Numbered from the stretch's first letter, positions 36,755 to 49,616 are shown. The stretch: DNA of 64,000 bases from Musa acuminata AAA Group (GCF_036884655.1 NC_088349.1:44048501-44112500); one strand, 5' to 3'. Made by a program: numbers and translations. The notes: generated from the sequence alone by a model not told the origin.

Positions 36755-38593
36755 AAATGAATAACATGCAGATTTTGCAAGAAATAAACTATCAAGATAT
36801 GGACTTCTATCTTAATATGCTCCCACTATTTTACTAACGAGTCACGCGACACCCTCAGCACGTGAAACGGAAGTCTCCGGCAGACTTCTAGTGGGGATCA
36901 GGATCCAATCAGCGTCTTAGTGTAACCTCGAGGGACTCGACCAATCACACTAAGCCTAAAAGGTAGACAACTCTTGCCGATCACAACTCCTTGTGATTCC
37001 CGTCCTGTTCAGCCTCCGAATCACCATGGCCTCGAGGGACTCGACCAACCATGATGCTCGGTTAAGTCAACACCTTCGTTACAAGATGAGTCTGATTTGA
37101 TGATATACCCTCGAGGGACTTGACCGAGCATATCATGCCCTCAGGTCACCGGTGACATCTCTATGTCGTAAGCAAGATAGCGAATCGCGATATAGGTGAG
37201 TCTCAAGGGACTCGACCAACTCAACCTACACCGGGATTCGGTTCCTACTCATAACGATGGAAGGCCACGTGGGTCAATCTAATTGCTTCACGTTTACCGA
37301 CTTAATATTATCGAGAGATGTTTCTATGATTTGGTCTCCTATTATGACATGTCACACATGTACATATTTAATATATATCTACATCGCATGCAAATATATA
37401 TACATATCTAGTATGTGTATAAGCAATCACACCAGATGATCATGGACCACAACCTAATATGATTAGGCCCGAGCCAGTAGGCCTAATCACTCACATCAAG
37501 ATCTATGTGTGCAACGGTGCATCTCCATGCCTTGTGATCGTCCATCTCGTCCTCGTTGGTTCCGTCGACATCTTGATGCATCTTCATGCATCACGATTGT
37601 CCGTCTCGTGGGTCCCGCTATGGCTTCCACGCTCCCGCTGCGCCTCCTCATGTGATTACAACTTAATCATAGGCACGCAGGCCCGACAATAAACGAGAAA
37701 TATAATGGAGGTTCGCAGACCTCAATAATAATAATCACAAGTACACACATCACACGGTCCATGATCATCCGTCCACTCATCATACATCACATGTATAAAT
37801 AATCGTCATTCTGTAGGACTACTAGATAATAAAAATAATAATCAACTAAACCTTTTAATTAATTAATATTTTCTGAAATCAGGGATATATAGGGAATTTC
37901 TCAATTCCTAAGGGTATTTTCGTAATTTGGACAAAAGACAGACACTGGAATTTCTCAAATTCCGAGGGGCAAAATTGTCTTTTGCGCAGAAAACCCTAAT
38001 ACCCTTTCCCCTTTTTGCTGCTGCGCCGCCGCCGCCGCCACCCTGTTGGCGGCGGCCTGTGCGGCGAGGGCGAGGGCACTGCCCTCGCCTGCAGGTGGCA
38101 CGCCCGCTGGGGTCGCTGCCGCTGCAGGTGGGCGCCCCCGCGGGCGCCGCCGCCTTCGCGGGCGGTTCTGCCCGCGAGTCAGCGCCCGCAGGTGGTGCTA
38201 TCTCGCTGGCGGCCGCCCCTGCGGGGTTTTTGCCCGTGGGAGCAGCGGCCACAGGCGCCGCTGCCCTGCGGTGCCTCAGCCCGCGCTGCTGCCCCGCGGC
38301 GCCTCTGCCCGCGGGCTCAGTGGCCACAGGCGCTTCTACCGAGCGGGCTCCCAGCCCCGCCGGCCGCAAGCCTGCTGCAAGCAGATCGCCGGCCGGCTAC
38401 TGCAGGCACAGCGCTTGCGCATGCGCCGGCGCTGTGCTGCCTGGCTGCGGCTGCGGCTGGCTGCAGGCATGCAGATCGAGGGTAGCAACTGTTGCTGCCC
38501 TTCCTTGCTTTTGCGTCAACGATTTTGACGTCAATATTCTTCCTAAACACAACACACGCAGTTCAAAAACCAATCATTCGCACGAACAACCTG
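36755..38593 (-). other. Element B untranslated leader with repeated stem-loops and a GC-rich block
   Basis: A 1.8-kb leader separates the primer site from gag. Near gag, four copies of a stem-loop motif (minus strand TCGAG-TCC-CTCGA or a close variant) lie at 36929-36941, 37032-37044, 37111-37123 and 37203-37215. Near the primer site, about 37990-38500, is a very GC-rich, low-complexity block. Long open frames in that block arise from base composition. Both features have counterparts in element D. Confidence 0.75.
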
Positions 38594-38605
38594 GCTCTGA
38601 TACCA
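38594..38605 (-). other. Primer binding site of element B
   Basis: The plus strand reads GCTCTGATACCA, the reverse of TGGTATCAGAGC, one base inside the 5' LTR. Confidence 0.9.
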
Positions 38606-38606
38606 C

Positions 38607-40101
38607 TGTTGGGGAATCATGGGGGGCGACATCATATGCGCAGCGGAAGAACAAGAAAACAAAAATCCCCGATTCCCAAAAAGATGTTCGTCATCGTGCG
38701 AAGATTGGTGCGCAAAATCCGCAAAACACAAAACTGCGTATAGAGATTGTGTTACTTAGGGAGATCGTATATCCCTGTTTCCTTGCAGATCCTCAGGAGA
38801 GGGTGAAGGAGGTCAAGCGTCCTCCTCTCTAGCGGTGATCCACACAGCAGGGTTGCGACGACGCTCCTCAAAACTCCAGGCCTACTCTGAGGTGGAGAGG
38901 GAGAGGAGAATAGGAAGGGCAAGCAAAGACTCTAGCCTATGAGGCTGTGAATCCCTCCTATTTATAGAGATCCCGTGTCAAAAACCCTAATGGGTCCTTT
39001 CCCTAGTGGGTATTGGATCTGCATCCAATAAGACAAGGGCTCCGTCGGATATCTCATATCCGAACCTCTACTCATCGCAATGCCTACCATATGTGTGTGA
39101 CCCTCTAGGCCCAATATCGAGCTGGCCGTGAGTCATACCTGTCAGAACTCCTTCTAACTAAGTGAATTATTATCTCTGTAATAATTCACTCGACTCATCG
39201 ACTACGGAAGTACTAGGCCACTACGCCGTAGTCCCCAAACGATACAGGGGAATCCAATCCATTGGACCTGTCTGTCCTCAGTTACCATGTACCTATAGTC
39301 CCTCATCCATCTAATATCCCAGAGACCGTATATCGAGCATGGTGCTGTCAGACCCATACGGTTTCTACTTGAGTCTCGCTCTAATCGGATTCTCCCGGAG
39401 AACTCTTTCTCTCTCAACCCGAATGACCCTGGCCAGGGATTTGTCTGAGCAAGAACACATGGGATATTCCTCTCATGATACCGAGAGTGGATGATCCTCT
39501 ATCGACACTCAATAGCCCTCGTAAGGTCGACTACCACTCCCAATGACCAGCTGTACTAGATCTGGGAACAGCCAAACCTATAAGTCTGGTATCAAAGAGT
39601 GGAGCACTCATACAGGACATCCTTGGTGTCTCAAGTCTAAGAACCAGATACACCACTAGGACTACGGAATCGTTGTTTGACAATAAGGCATCATCAACCA
39701 TCCAGCATTCCGTAAGCGGATCAATCAGTGAACTCATTCTCCAATGAGCACCTGTACTGTATCCCTAGTGTCCCTACACGAGCAGCTATGAGACCAGCTG
39801 CATCCATCATATGGACGGGTATACAGCACACCAGTCTATCCGGTTATCACGATGTCCCTCTCAAGTAACCTATGACCGGGATTATTTAGGATATGTGTTT
39901 AAAGGTGAATCGATCTCATTATCGTGATCTCATCACGATCCGATTCCCATTGCACAAATCCAAGGACATCACAATACATATGCATTTATGCAATAGTTAT
40001 AAAGTGATATACGCCAAAAATATAATAAGCAAAAAGATTCTGTATCAAGTCACACGTGCCATCACTCACGTGATTGGCTTGCTGGGCACTTATGACTAGC
40101 A
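38607..40101 (-). repeat. Element B 5' LTR (right side)
   Basis: 1495 bp, nearly identical to 31328-32822. It is followed directly by CTAGG and then the second half of solo LTR C. Confidence 0.95.
38958..38966 (-). promoter_or_regulatory. TATA box of element B 5' LTR
   Basis: The minus strand reads TATAAATAG. Transcription from it would run leftward through R/U5 into the primer site and leader. Confidence 0.7.
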
Positions 40102-40994
40102 CTAGGCCACTACGTCGTAGTCCCCAGACGATACATGGGAATCCAATCATTGGACATGTCTGTCCTTAGTTACCGTGTACCTATAATCCCTCATCCATCT
40201 AATATCCCAAAGACCGTATATCGAGCATAGTGTTGTCAGACCCAATCGGTTTCTACTCGAGTCTCGCTATAATCGGATTCTCCCGGAGAACTCTTTCTCT
40301 CTCAACCCGAATAACCCTGGCCAGGGATTTGTTTGAGCAAGAACACATGGGATATTCCTCTCATGACGTCGAGAGTGGATGATCCTCTATCGACACTCAA
40401 TAGCCCTCGTAAGGTCGACTACCACTCCCAATGACCAGCTGTACTAGATCTGGGACAGCTAAACCTATAAATCTGGTATCAAAGAGTGGAGCACTCATAC
40501 ATGACATCCTTGGTGTCTCAAGTCTAAGGACCAGATACACCACTAGGACTACGAAATCGCTGTCTGACAATAAGGCATCATCAACCATCCAGCATTCCGT
40601 AAGCGGATCAATCAGTAAACTCATTCTCCAATGAGCACCTGTACTGTATCCCTAGTGTCCCTACACGAGCAACTATGAGACTAGCTGCATCCATCATATG
40701 GACGGGTATACAGCACACCAGTATGTCCGGTTATCACGATGTCCCTCTCGAGTAACCTATGACCGAGATTATTTAGGATATGTGTTTAAAGGTGAATCGA
40801 TCTCATTATCGTGATCTCATCACGATCCGATTCTCATTGCACAAATCCAAGGACATCACAATATATGTATGCATTTATGCAATAGTTATAAAGTGATATA
40901 CGCCAAAATATAATAAGCAAAAAGATTCTGTATCAAGTCACATGTGCCATCACTCACGTGATTGGCTTGCTGGGCACCTATGACTAGCATATCT

Positions 40995-41535
40995 AAGCTT
41001 GGAGTACTAGAAAGCAGTGAAGTATAACCTTAAATACTTGAGAAGGACTAAGGATCTTTTACTGATATATGGAGGTAGTAGTCTCAAGGTTGAGGGCTAC
41101 ACGGACTTAAGTTTTCAATCTGATGTCGATGGGAGCAAGCCTAATTTTGGATATATATTCATCATGAATAGAGGAGTAGTATGCTGAAAGAGTTCCAAGC
41201 AAGATACTACTGCTGAATTGACCACAAAGATGGAGTATATTGATACGACAAAAGCAGTAAAGGAGAGAGTTTAGATGAAGAAGTTCATCACAGATTTAAG
41301 AGTCGTGCTAGGCAGTGAGGAGTCGATTCCCTTATATTATGATAACTATGAGGTGATTACTCAAATGAGGGAATCTAGGTCTCATCATAAGTGTTCTGAG
41401 GAGATTCCAACTTATTAGAGAGATCATGACTTGAGGAGATGTAGTATATACACTAATAAAGCCGTTATCTCATATTATCTTTGAGCATCACAGAGGGTTT
41501 GATAGGGATCAAACACATATGTGATTAGCTTTAGG
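40995..41535 (+). pseudogene. Element D RNase H remnant and 3' end
   Basis: The frame resumes after solo LTR C with [36 protein letters not shown] and [15 protein letters not shown] phrases that match B residue by residue, with several stops. A polypurine tract (CAAGTGGGAGAT, about 41537-41548) leads into the 3' LTR. Confidence 0.88.
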
Positions 41536-41548
41536 TCAAGTGGGAGAT

Positions 41549-43238
41549 TGCTAGTCATAGGTACCTTGCAAACTAATCACGTGAGTTATGACATATATGA
41601 CATGATATATATATTTTTTATTTATTATATTATTTGATATTTTATCATTTTATATTATTTATTGGATTTATATTGTGATGTCCTTGGATCTGTGCAATTG
41701 GAATTAGATTGTGATGAAATTATGATAATGAGACCGATTCACCTTTAAACACAAACCCTAAATAATCTCAGTCATAGGTTACTCGAGATGAACATCGAGA
41801 TAACCGGACGACTGGTATACTTTATACCCATCCATATGATAAAGATGGTTGGTCTCATAGGTGCTCTATTGGGACACTAGGGATACAATACAGATGCTCA
41901 TTGGAGAATGAGTTCACTGATTGATCTGCTCACGAAATATTGGATGGTTGATGATATCTTATTATCAAACAACAATTTCATCATCCTAGTGGTGTATCTA
42001 GTCCTTAGACTTGAGACACCAAGGATGTCCTGTATGAGTACTCCACTCTTTGATACAAAACTTATAGGCCTTAATGTTTCAAATCTATCACAGTTAGTCA
42101 TCGAGAGTAGTAGTCAACCTTACGAGGACTATTGAGTATGGATAGAGGATCATCTGCTCTTGATGTCATAAAAGGAATATCACATGTGTTCTTGCTCAGA
42201 CAAATCCCTAGCTAGGGTTATTCAGATTGAGAGAGAAAGAGTTCTTCGGGAGAATTTGATCAGAGCGAGACTTGAGTAGAAACTATATAGGTCTAACAAC
42301 ACCATACCCAGTATATGATCTCTGGGCTATTAGATGGATGAGAGACTATAGATATACGATAATTAAGGATAGATAGGTCCAATAGATTGGATTCCCCTGT
42401 ATTATCTAGGGATTGCAATGTAGTGGCCTAGTACATTCGTAGTCGATGAGTCGAGTGAATTATTATGAAGATAATAATACACTAAGCCAGAAAAAATTCT
42501 GATAGGTATGACTAATGGCCAGCTCAATATTAGGCATAGAGGGTCACACACATATGGTAGGTATTACGACGAGCAGAGGTTCTGATATGAGATATCCATT
42601 GGAGCATTTGTCTTATTGGATATCCAATAAGCCCCCGAATTATTGGATCCTATGGATGAGATCCAATAAGAGCCAATAAGAGATTATTTGATAGAGACCT
42701 ACTAATCTAACAGGCTTGGGTAGTTGGATGGAGATCCAATACCCAATATAGCAGGATCTGATCCATTATGATAAGTTGACATGGGGCCTCTATAAATATA
42801 AGGGAACCAAAGGCCCATGAGCTAGGTTCTTTTTGGCTACTACCTCATATTCTCCTCTCTCCGTCTCCTCAACCTACAGCCCCTATTTGGGGGGCGTGTG
42901 GACAACAAGAAGGGGTAGTCCCTTTTTTATTGTGTGCTCCATATAGCGAGGAGGATTTTACAGTGATTTGAAGAGTTTTTTCACAGCCCCTACCATACAG
43001 ATCACTGCTAGAGAAGAGAATAATTGACTTCCTTTATCCTCTCCCATAGATTTACAGGTTTTCAGGGATATATGATCTTCCTAGGTGATATAATCTCCCT
43101 TATACTTGTAGTTTTATGGTTTTACGGGTTTTTGCGCACTAATCTTCGCACGATGACGAACATCTTTTTGAAAAATTTTAGATTTTTATTTTCTGTTCTT
43201 TCATTGTACATGTGATGTCACCCCTAAATTTTCCTACA
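41549..43238 (+). repeat. Element D 3' LTR
   Basis: About 1.69 kb beginning TGCTAGTCATAGG and ending TTTTCCTACA, followed by the CTTTG duplication. Confidence 0.88.
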
Positions 43239-43243
43239 CTTTG

Positions 43244-44096
43244 AACACTTATTAACTTCAAGTAATAATATTCATCCTCCATATAGTGAAGAGTCATTAA
43301 TGGAGACATCTTAAAATATTCATGAGCAAACTAATATTCCTTTGATTGGACATCAATTAAGTTTATTAGAGGTTGGAGAGCAATCTCATAAATTAAGGAG
43401 AAGCACCAAAAAGAAAAAACATTAAGATAAGATGAAATTGATTCTCAAAGTATTTCTTTTTATCTTATAGAAGGAACCACTGAGAGAGTCTTAAGAACAA
43501 TTCCTTTTGTTTTACAAATGGAAAATGATCCTAAAATGTTTAAAGAAGTTATGGCCACCGGTGTTGTTGCTTTCTGGAAAGATGCTATTAATAATGAGAT
43601 GGATTCTATTATGTCAAACCACACTTAGGAACTTATCGATTTACCTTCTACCGCTAAACCTATTAGTTGTAAATGGGTATTTTATAGGAAGTATCATACA
43701 TATGATATTCTCCAAACGTTCAAAGCAAGGTTAGTTGCTAAAGGATTTAGACAAAAAGAAGGAATATATTATTTTGACATATATGCTCCTGTGGTTAGGA
43801 TCACATCTATTAGAATTATTTTTGCTTTAGCATCAATTTTTTTTATCTTTATGTTCATCAAATGAATATCAAAATGGGTATTTCTAAATGGAGATATCGA
43901 TGAAGAGGTATATATGGAACAACCCGAAGGTTTTATTCTGTCGAAAAATAAATATAAAGTGTGTAAACATATTAAGTCATTGTATGGTTTAAAACAGGCT
44001 CTAAAATAGTGGCATGAGAAATTTGATGCAACAATTCTTTCTAATGGATTTGTTCATAATGTTGTGTATAAATGTGTTTATCTCAAAACTTATGAT
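43244..44096 (+). pseudogene. Element A fragment: linker and reverse transcriptase N-terminal half
   Basis: Reads FWKDAINNEMDSIMSN, then CKWVFYRKYHT and [13 protein letters not shown], a VFLNGDIDEEVYMEQPEGF segment and HIKSLYGLKQA, ending at VYLKTYD where element H enters. These are the copia reverse transcriptase motifs in order, with stops. Confidence 0.9.
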
Positions 44097-44694
44097 TGTT
44101 GGGGTTCTTTTAACATATCAAATATGGATCAAACAATTGTTTTATAGAATCAAAACCTTCATCTTGATTCAAAAACATACTTTATAGATCCAAAATAATG
44201 GATTAAGAATATTTACATAAAACTTATTTAATCCACTATAATATATATGAAATCCTACAATAATTAATAAACATATTAACACGGAAGCGTACCTGATGAA
44301 TCTATTAGAGTATTTTCTGAATTGATTGGTGATTTGGTCTTCCAATTGCAAGTATCCTTTAAGAACTTTAGATTTCTCCTTGACGAGTAAAGAGAAGCTT
44401 CATTCGATACTGCAACCGGGGACCATAACCTTATTTATAGTCATAACTGATGAATCTACAATTATGATTGTATTCATAATTGATGAATCTGCAATTATGC
44501 CTCAAGAGTTTCATATTCCTAACTTATCTCGTCATTAAGTTAGGAACATGATGGTATCCACACAATTAATTTTTATAACAATTATGTCCCTTAGCCAAAT
44601 AACTTTACTTTAATTGGATCACTTTAATTTTGGCTAATCAAAATAATGGCTTAACACATTTAATTATACATGCGTGACTCTTAAAATTCTAACA
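44097..44694 (-). repeat. Element H 3' LTR (left side)
   Basis: 598 bp, TG...CA, about 98.5% like its partner at 49696-50293 by eye. Confidence 0.95.
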
Positions 44695-45109
44695 ATCTCC
44701 CACTGAGTCACATATGTATCCTTATAAATGTGATATTCTTTATGAGCTTACAACTATTGTCATTATTATACAGGACATACAAAACAATCTCGTCCATTGA
44801 CCATATTAATATAGGACCAAAGCGGTCTTCGCTATATCAATCATAGCTAAACCCATCAATGATCACTAATATTAACATAACCAAATGACATAGATCAATT
44901 ATGAAATGTGTAGCATGAAAATTACATGAATGTGATCTGTATATGTCAATTTTCAACTGGTCCAACTTTATCTTTATAACATCATTAATAACTTTAATAG
45001 CCACAGTGTACAAAATATAATAAACTGAAGCTTTATTTCTGATCAGAAAATATCTGTACAAATACAGAATCTAGCATAGAACATATAACAAACATATGAC
45101 AGACTCCCA

Positions 45110-48100
45110 CTAAACTAAAGTTTCCTCAAATTCTGATATACCCATATGAGCAGTATGCTCATGAAAGACCTTGGGCGGTACACCTTTTGTGAGAGGATCT
45201 ATCAACATAAAGTTTGTTCTCAAGTGTTCTATAGAAATTTGTTTACTTTGTACCCTTTCTTTCACAACTAGGAACTTGATGTCAATGTGCTTTGACTTAG
45301 TCGAACTCCTATTGTTGTTGGAGTATAAAACAGCTGATTTATTATCACAATATATCTTTAGTGGTCTTTCAATCCCTTGTAGTATTTGCAGCCCTGTGAC
45401 AAAATTTCTCAGCCAAATTCCATGATTGGATGCCTCAAAACATGCTACAAATTCCGTTGTCATAGTGGAAGAAGCAATAAGAGATTGCTTGGCACTACGC
45501 CAAGAAATCGCCCCACCAGCCAACATATAAATGTAGCCCGAAGTGGATTTCCTACTATCTTGGCATCCAGCAAAATCGGAGTCAGAATACCCAATGATCT
45601 CCAAATGGTCTGATCTCCTATATGTGAGCATATGATCTTTTGTCCTCTTTAAATATCTCATGACTCTTTTAGCTGCCTTCCAGTGATCCATTCCAGGATT
45701 GCTTAAGTATCTGCCTAACACTCCAACAATGTACGCTATATCCGGACGCGTACAAACTTGTGCATACATTAGACTCCCTACAACTGATGCATAGGGAATC
45801 TTCTGCATTTCTTGAGTTTCCAGATTTCCTTTAGGGCACTGATTGAGACTGAACTTGTCTCCCTTTGCGACAGGGGTGTCTCCTGATTTGCAATCATGCA
45901 TGCCAAATCTTTTGAGTACGTTATCGATATAGCTCCTTTGTGATAATCTTAGAATACCCCGGGATCTATCTCGGTGTATCTGGATTCCTAATACAAAAGA
46001 GGCATCACCAAGATCTTTCATTTCAAAATTTCTAGATAGAAATCTCTTTGTTTCGTGCAATAAGCCTATATCATTTGTGGCAAGCAGAATATCATCCACA
46101 TACAATATCAGGAAAATGAATTTGCTCCCACTGAATTTGTGATACACACAATCATCAACAGCGTTCATCTCAAAACCAAATGAGATAATTACTTGATGAA
46201 ATTTGTGATACCACTGACGGGATGCCTGTTTTAGTCCATAGATGGATTTTATCAATTTACAAACCATTTTCTTTGGGTCTCCTGACACAAAGTATTCTGG
46301 TTGCACCATATAAATTATTTCATCAATGTTTCCATTGAGAAATGCTGTTTTAACATCCATCTGATGAAGCTCTAAATCAAAATGTGCGGCTAGAGCCATA
46401 ATTGTCCTAAAACAGTCCTTCGTTGAAACCGGAGAGAAGGTATCTTTAAAGTCAATCCCTTCCTTTTGAGTATAGCCTTTTGCCACAAGACGTGCTTTAT
46501 ACCTCTCCACATTACCTTTAGAATCCCTTTTGGTTTTAAAAATCCATTTACAACCAATGGGTTTCACACCTTCTGGTAATGGGACAAGTTCCCAAACTTT
46601 ATTGTCTTGCATGGACTTATACTCTTGATTCATTGCTTCAATCCACTTATCGGAATTAGAATCCTCCATGGCTTGATGGAAGTTGATTGGATCATCTTCC
46701 ATTATACCACTACTTTTTGATTGGATCATCTTCCATTATACCACTACTTTCTTCATGTTCTTGGAGAAATACCATATAATCATCTGAAATGGCACTCCTC
46801 CTTTCGCTAGTGGATTGTCGCAAAGGTGCTGGCTCTTGTAGCACAGATTCTTGAGGATGTTGAGTTTGTTCCTCATGAATAATTTCTTCATACTGCATAG
46901 GAGTTGAAATGACTATATCCTTTTGAGGTATAGATTTTGCCATATTAGTAGCAACTATATGAATCGGATCAGACTGAACCGATTCTTCCTCAAAGGTAAA
47001 GTCTTTAATCTTATTTCTCCTCCCAAACTCAATATCCTCAAAGAATGTAGCAATACCCGTCTCAAAAATATTTCTTGATTTGGGATCATAAAATTTATAC
47101 CCCTTAGATCGCTCAGAATAACCAATAAAGTAACTGCTTATTGTTCGGGGTTCCAATTTATTTTCATTAGGCCTGTAAGGCCTTACCTCAGTTGGACAAC
47201 CCCATACACGAAAGTGTCTTAAACTAGGCTTTCTCCTAGTCCAAAGTTCATAAGGAGTTTTTGTAGTTGCTTTAGTTGGTACTCTATTAAGAATGTAAGC
47301 TGCAGTTTTTATTGCTTCTCGCCAGAGTGACTCTGGCAAAGTAGATTCAGAAATCATACTTCTTACCATGTCCTTAAGTGTGCGGTTTCATCTTTCAGCT
47401 ACACCATTCATGCTAGGTGACCCAGGCATTGTATATTGAGGGACAATTCCACACTCCTCTAGGTATAAAGCAAATGGTCCTGGACGTTGTTCACCTGAGC
47501 CGTCATTTCTGCCGTAATATTCCCCTCCACGGTCAGATCTAACGCTTTTTATCCTTTTGCTGAGTTGATTTTCAACTTCAGCTTTAAATGCTTTGAACAC
47601 ATCCAAAGACTGAGATTTTTCATGTATTAGATACAGGTATCCATATCTAGAGTAATCGTCTATGAATGATATGAAGTATTGTTGACCATTCCATGAAGGT
47701 GTTGGAAATGGTCCACAAATATCTGTATGTATCAATTCTAAGACGTCCGTAGCTCTATATGCACCTGATCTCTTAGGTTTGGTTTGTTTACCTTTAATGC
47801 ATTCAACACAAACATCTAGACCTGATAAGTCAATGGGATCAAGAATCCCATCTGACATAAGTCTTTCAACTCTATTTCTAGAGATATGACCCAAACGTTT
47901 ATGCCATAATATACCAGAATTTTCAATTTTACATTTAGTACCTCGCAATTCCGCATTCAAGGTTTCATGATAGGATGCTATAGTATCAAGTAAATATAGA
48001 TTGTCATAAGTCATAAGTGAACCAGTTCCAATCATATTTGAATTTAAAGACAAAGTAAACTAATTGTTTCCAAATGAACAAGAATAACCAGATTTGTCCA

Positions 48101-48605
48101 AATAAGAAACAGAAATTAAGTTCTGTCTAAATGACGGTACAATAAAAGTGTCTTTTAAATCCAAATAATATCCGGTACACAATAACAATCTAAATATTCC
48201 TATAGCTTCCACATCTACCGATTTTTCGTTCCCCACATAAATGCTTCTCTCAGCATTATTAGGCCTTCGGTAGCTTAGGCAACCTTGCATTGATACACTG
48301 ATGTTAGTTGTTGCACCGGAGTCTAACCACCAAGTGTTTCTAGGTACTGAATCCTTCTTTAAATACCTAGATTTCTTGCAAAAGAAACAATTATCATCCT
48401 TATTTTGTTTCTTATGTACTGGGTCCTTATCAGCCTCCTTCTTTCCATATTTATATTTTCTTTTCTTGCCCTTAAAGTTGGTTTCGTTTAAAACCAGTAT
48501 TGAATTGAGGTTAGCAGATATTTTTATAAGAGAACCTAAATAAGAAAACAACAGATAACCAGAAATTATGCTCATATTTATTACCATAAACTTAAGTAAA
48601 TTCAA
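45110..48605 (-). pseudogene. Element H gag C-terminus and pol, broken
   Basis: The readable blocks, in minus-strand order, are as follows. At 48605-48060 are a gag tail with a defective zinc knuckle (CFFCKKSRYLKKDS; His and last Cys lost) and protease WWLDSGATTNIS. At 48053-47388 is the pre-integrase LWHKRLGHISRNRVERLM, then integrase DDYSRYGYLYL and SDRGGEYYG. At 47369-46710 is the integrase C-terminus, and at 46729-45110 are reverse transcriptase ([25 protein letters not shown]) and RNase H (YSDSDFAGC, YCDNKSAVLY). The first two junctions are single in-frame stop codons. The third is a frameshift from a 34-bp tandem duplication. Confidence 0.92.
46683..46750. repeat. 34-bp tandem duplication breaking element H pol
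   Basis: The phrase starting TTGATTGGATCATCTTCC occurs at 46683 and again at 46717. The period of 34 is not a multiple of three, so it shifts the frame between the integrase tail and reverse transcriptase. Confidence 0.85.
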
Positions 48606-49112
48606 ATAATGATTTAACCCATTTCAAGATACCAAGTGCAACATTAATATCTTGTCTTTAGACTTCAATATTAATTGCTAGTGGTAGTCTTGTTGTAATA
48701 ATCAAATACTGATAATAAGGCAAGTCAAATGAAAAACCCATCTTTGGATTGATTTATCATTTACATGTATTACTTTATAATTATCACGTATTTACCATTA
48801 CAAGTATGTATAAAATCCTGCCAGTCATTAACCTTCCTTTGGGCCGGATAATTACTGCATGGATGTAAATACACACTACATTTAATATTTTCATGAGAAA
48901 TGTTATATATGAGAGGTCACTTTGGCGACTTCATATATTAAATTACTCAATCTAGTATTAAACAATCACTAATTGAATTTAGACCATATTAGTCAAATTG
49001 GCTTGATCTTAATTTGTTGACTAAAATATTTAAAGCATGTAAATCATTCAATTTATGTCAACAAACAACTTTATAGAACCAATACTATGTTTAATCCAAC
49101 ATAATATTGCAA

Positions 49113-49344
49113 CAATATTATTAAACCAACATAATATTGCAATAATATCTAATTAATTAAATTCATATTAATTAGATAAAATCCAAAAAACAATATTATT
49201 AAACCAACATAATATTGCAATAATATCTAATTAATTAAATTCATATTAATTAGATAAAATCTAAAAACAATATTATTAAACCAACATAATATTGCAACAA
49301 TATCTAATTAATTAAATTCATATTAATTAGATAAAATCCAAAAA
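49113..49344. repeat. Three-copy tandem repeat, unit about 78 bp
   Basis: Units begin at 49113, 49191 and 49268 with CAATATTATTAAACC, and are nearly identical. Each contains short inverted AT-rich phrases (TAATTAATTAAATTCATA and similar). Confidence 0.9.
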
Positions 49345-49493
49345 GAATTTGGAAAATTTATGCCTTGTAATGCAAAAATGAATTTTTTTGTATATTGATG
49401 AATAGGAAAAGACACGAAGTGTAAAAGATAATCCAAAATTAAACTGATATCATATCAGAAAAATGCATTGAATTGAATGTGAAGCATGCTGTA

Positions 49494-49616
49494 GCATGAT
49501 TACATAAAACCATAATCTTTTCCAACGATAATAGAACCAAATCACTTCAAAATAGCATGATTATATAAAACTATCATCTTTTCCAACGATAATAGAACCA
49601 AATCACTTCAAAATAT
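49494..49616. repeat. Two-copy direct repeat, unit about 61 bp
   Basis: Both units contain CTTTTCCAACGATAATAG and AACCAAATCACTTCAAAATA, next to each other in element H's leader. Confidence 0.85.

Larger units (their letters stand above)
31328..40101 (-). mobile_element. Element B: intact long-LTR Ty1/copia retrotransposon
   Basis: It has two LTRs of exactly 1495 bp (31328-32822 as 3' LTR, 38607-40101 as 5' LTR) differing at about 8 positions (about 0.5%) by eye. The primer site is at 38594-38605, and one uninterrupted gag-pol frame ends 14 bases from a polypurine tract. A perfect CTAGG duplication lies at 31323-31327 and 40102-40106. All parts needed for autonomous movement are visible. Long LTRs and protein style resemble the Angela-type group, although lineage naming needs a tree. 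It is the youngest layer of the nest. Confidence 0.95.
30716..40989 (-). mobile_element. Solo LTR C, same family as B, split by B
   Basis: The two halves, 30716-31327 and 40107-40989, together make one LTR of about 1.5 kb with TG...CA ends, reading in the same direction as B. No internal region of its own is present, so it is a solo LTR left by LTR-LTR recombination. Flanks are GATCT (30711-30715) and TATCT (40990-40994), a duplication with one change. Element D's coding sense continues from 30715 to 40995. Confidence 0.88.
24184..43238 (+). mobile_element. Element D: old long-LTR Ty1/copia retrotransposon, split by solo LTR C
   Basis: Long LTRs (24184-25865 and 41549-43238) start TGCTA and are homologous, in reverse complement, to those of B and C. 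A perfect CTTTG duplication (24179-24183 and 43239-43243) flanks the element. A primer site with one change (TGGTATCAAAGC, 25867-25878), decayed gag-pol (about 27460-30715 and 40990-41520) and a polypurine tract just before the 3' LTR complete the plan. Its proteins are the same family as B but are full of stops. Confidence 0.9.

Noticed and set aside
37908..38369. 153-codon open frame in element B's sense strand
   Set aside because: Low-complexity Ala/Gly/Pro product of the GC-rich block. The counterpart in element D is not open, and it starts far from the primer site and gag.
37927..38832. 301-codon open frame, plus strand, Ala/Pro/Arg-rich
   Set aside because: It lies antisense in element B's leader and runs into the LTR. 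Three overlapping frames are open there because of GC-rich composition, and no domain is visible.
49113..49344. CRISPR-like array
   Set aside because: The units are contiguous tandem repeats without spacers, within a plant retrotransposon.
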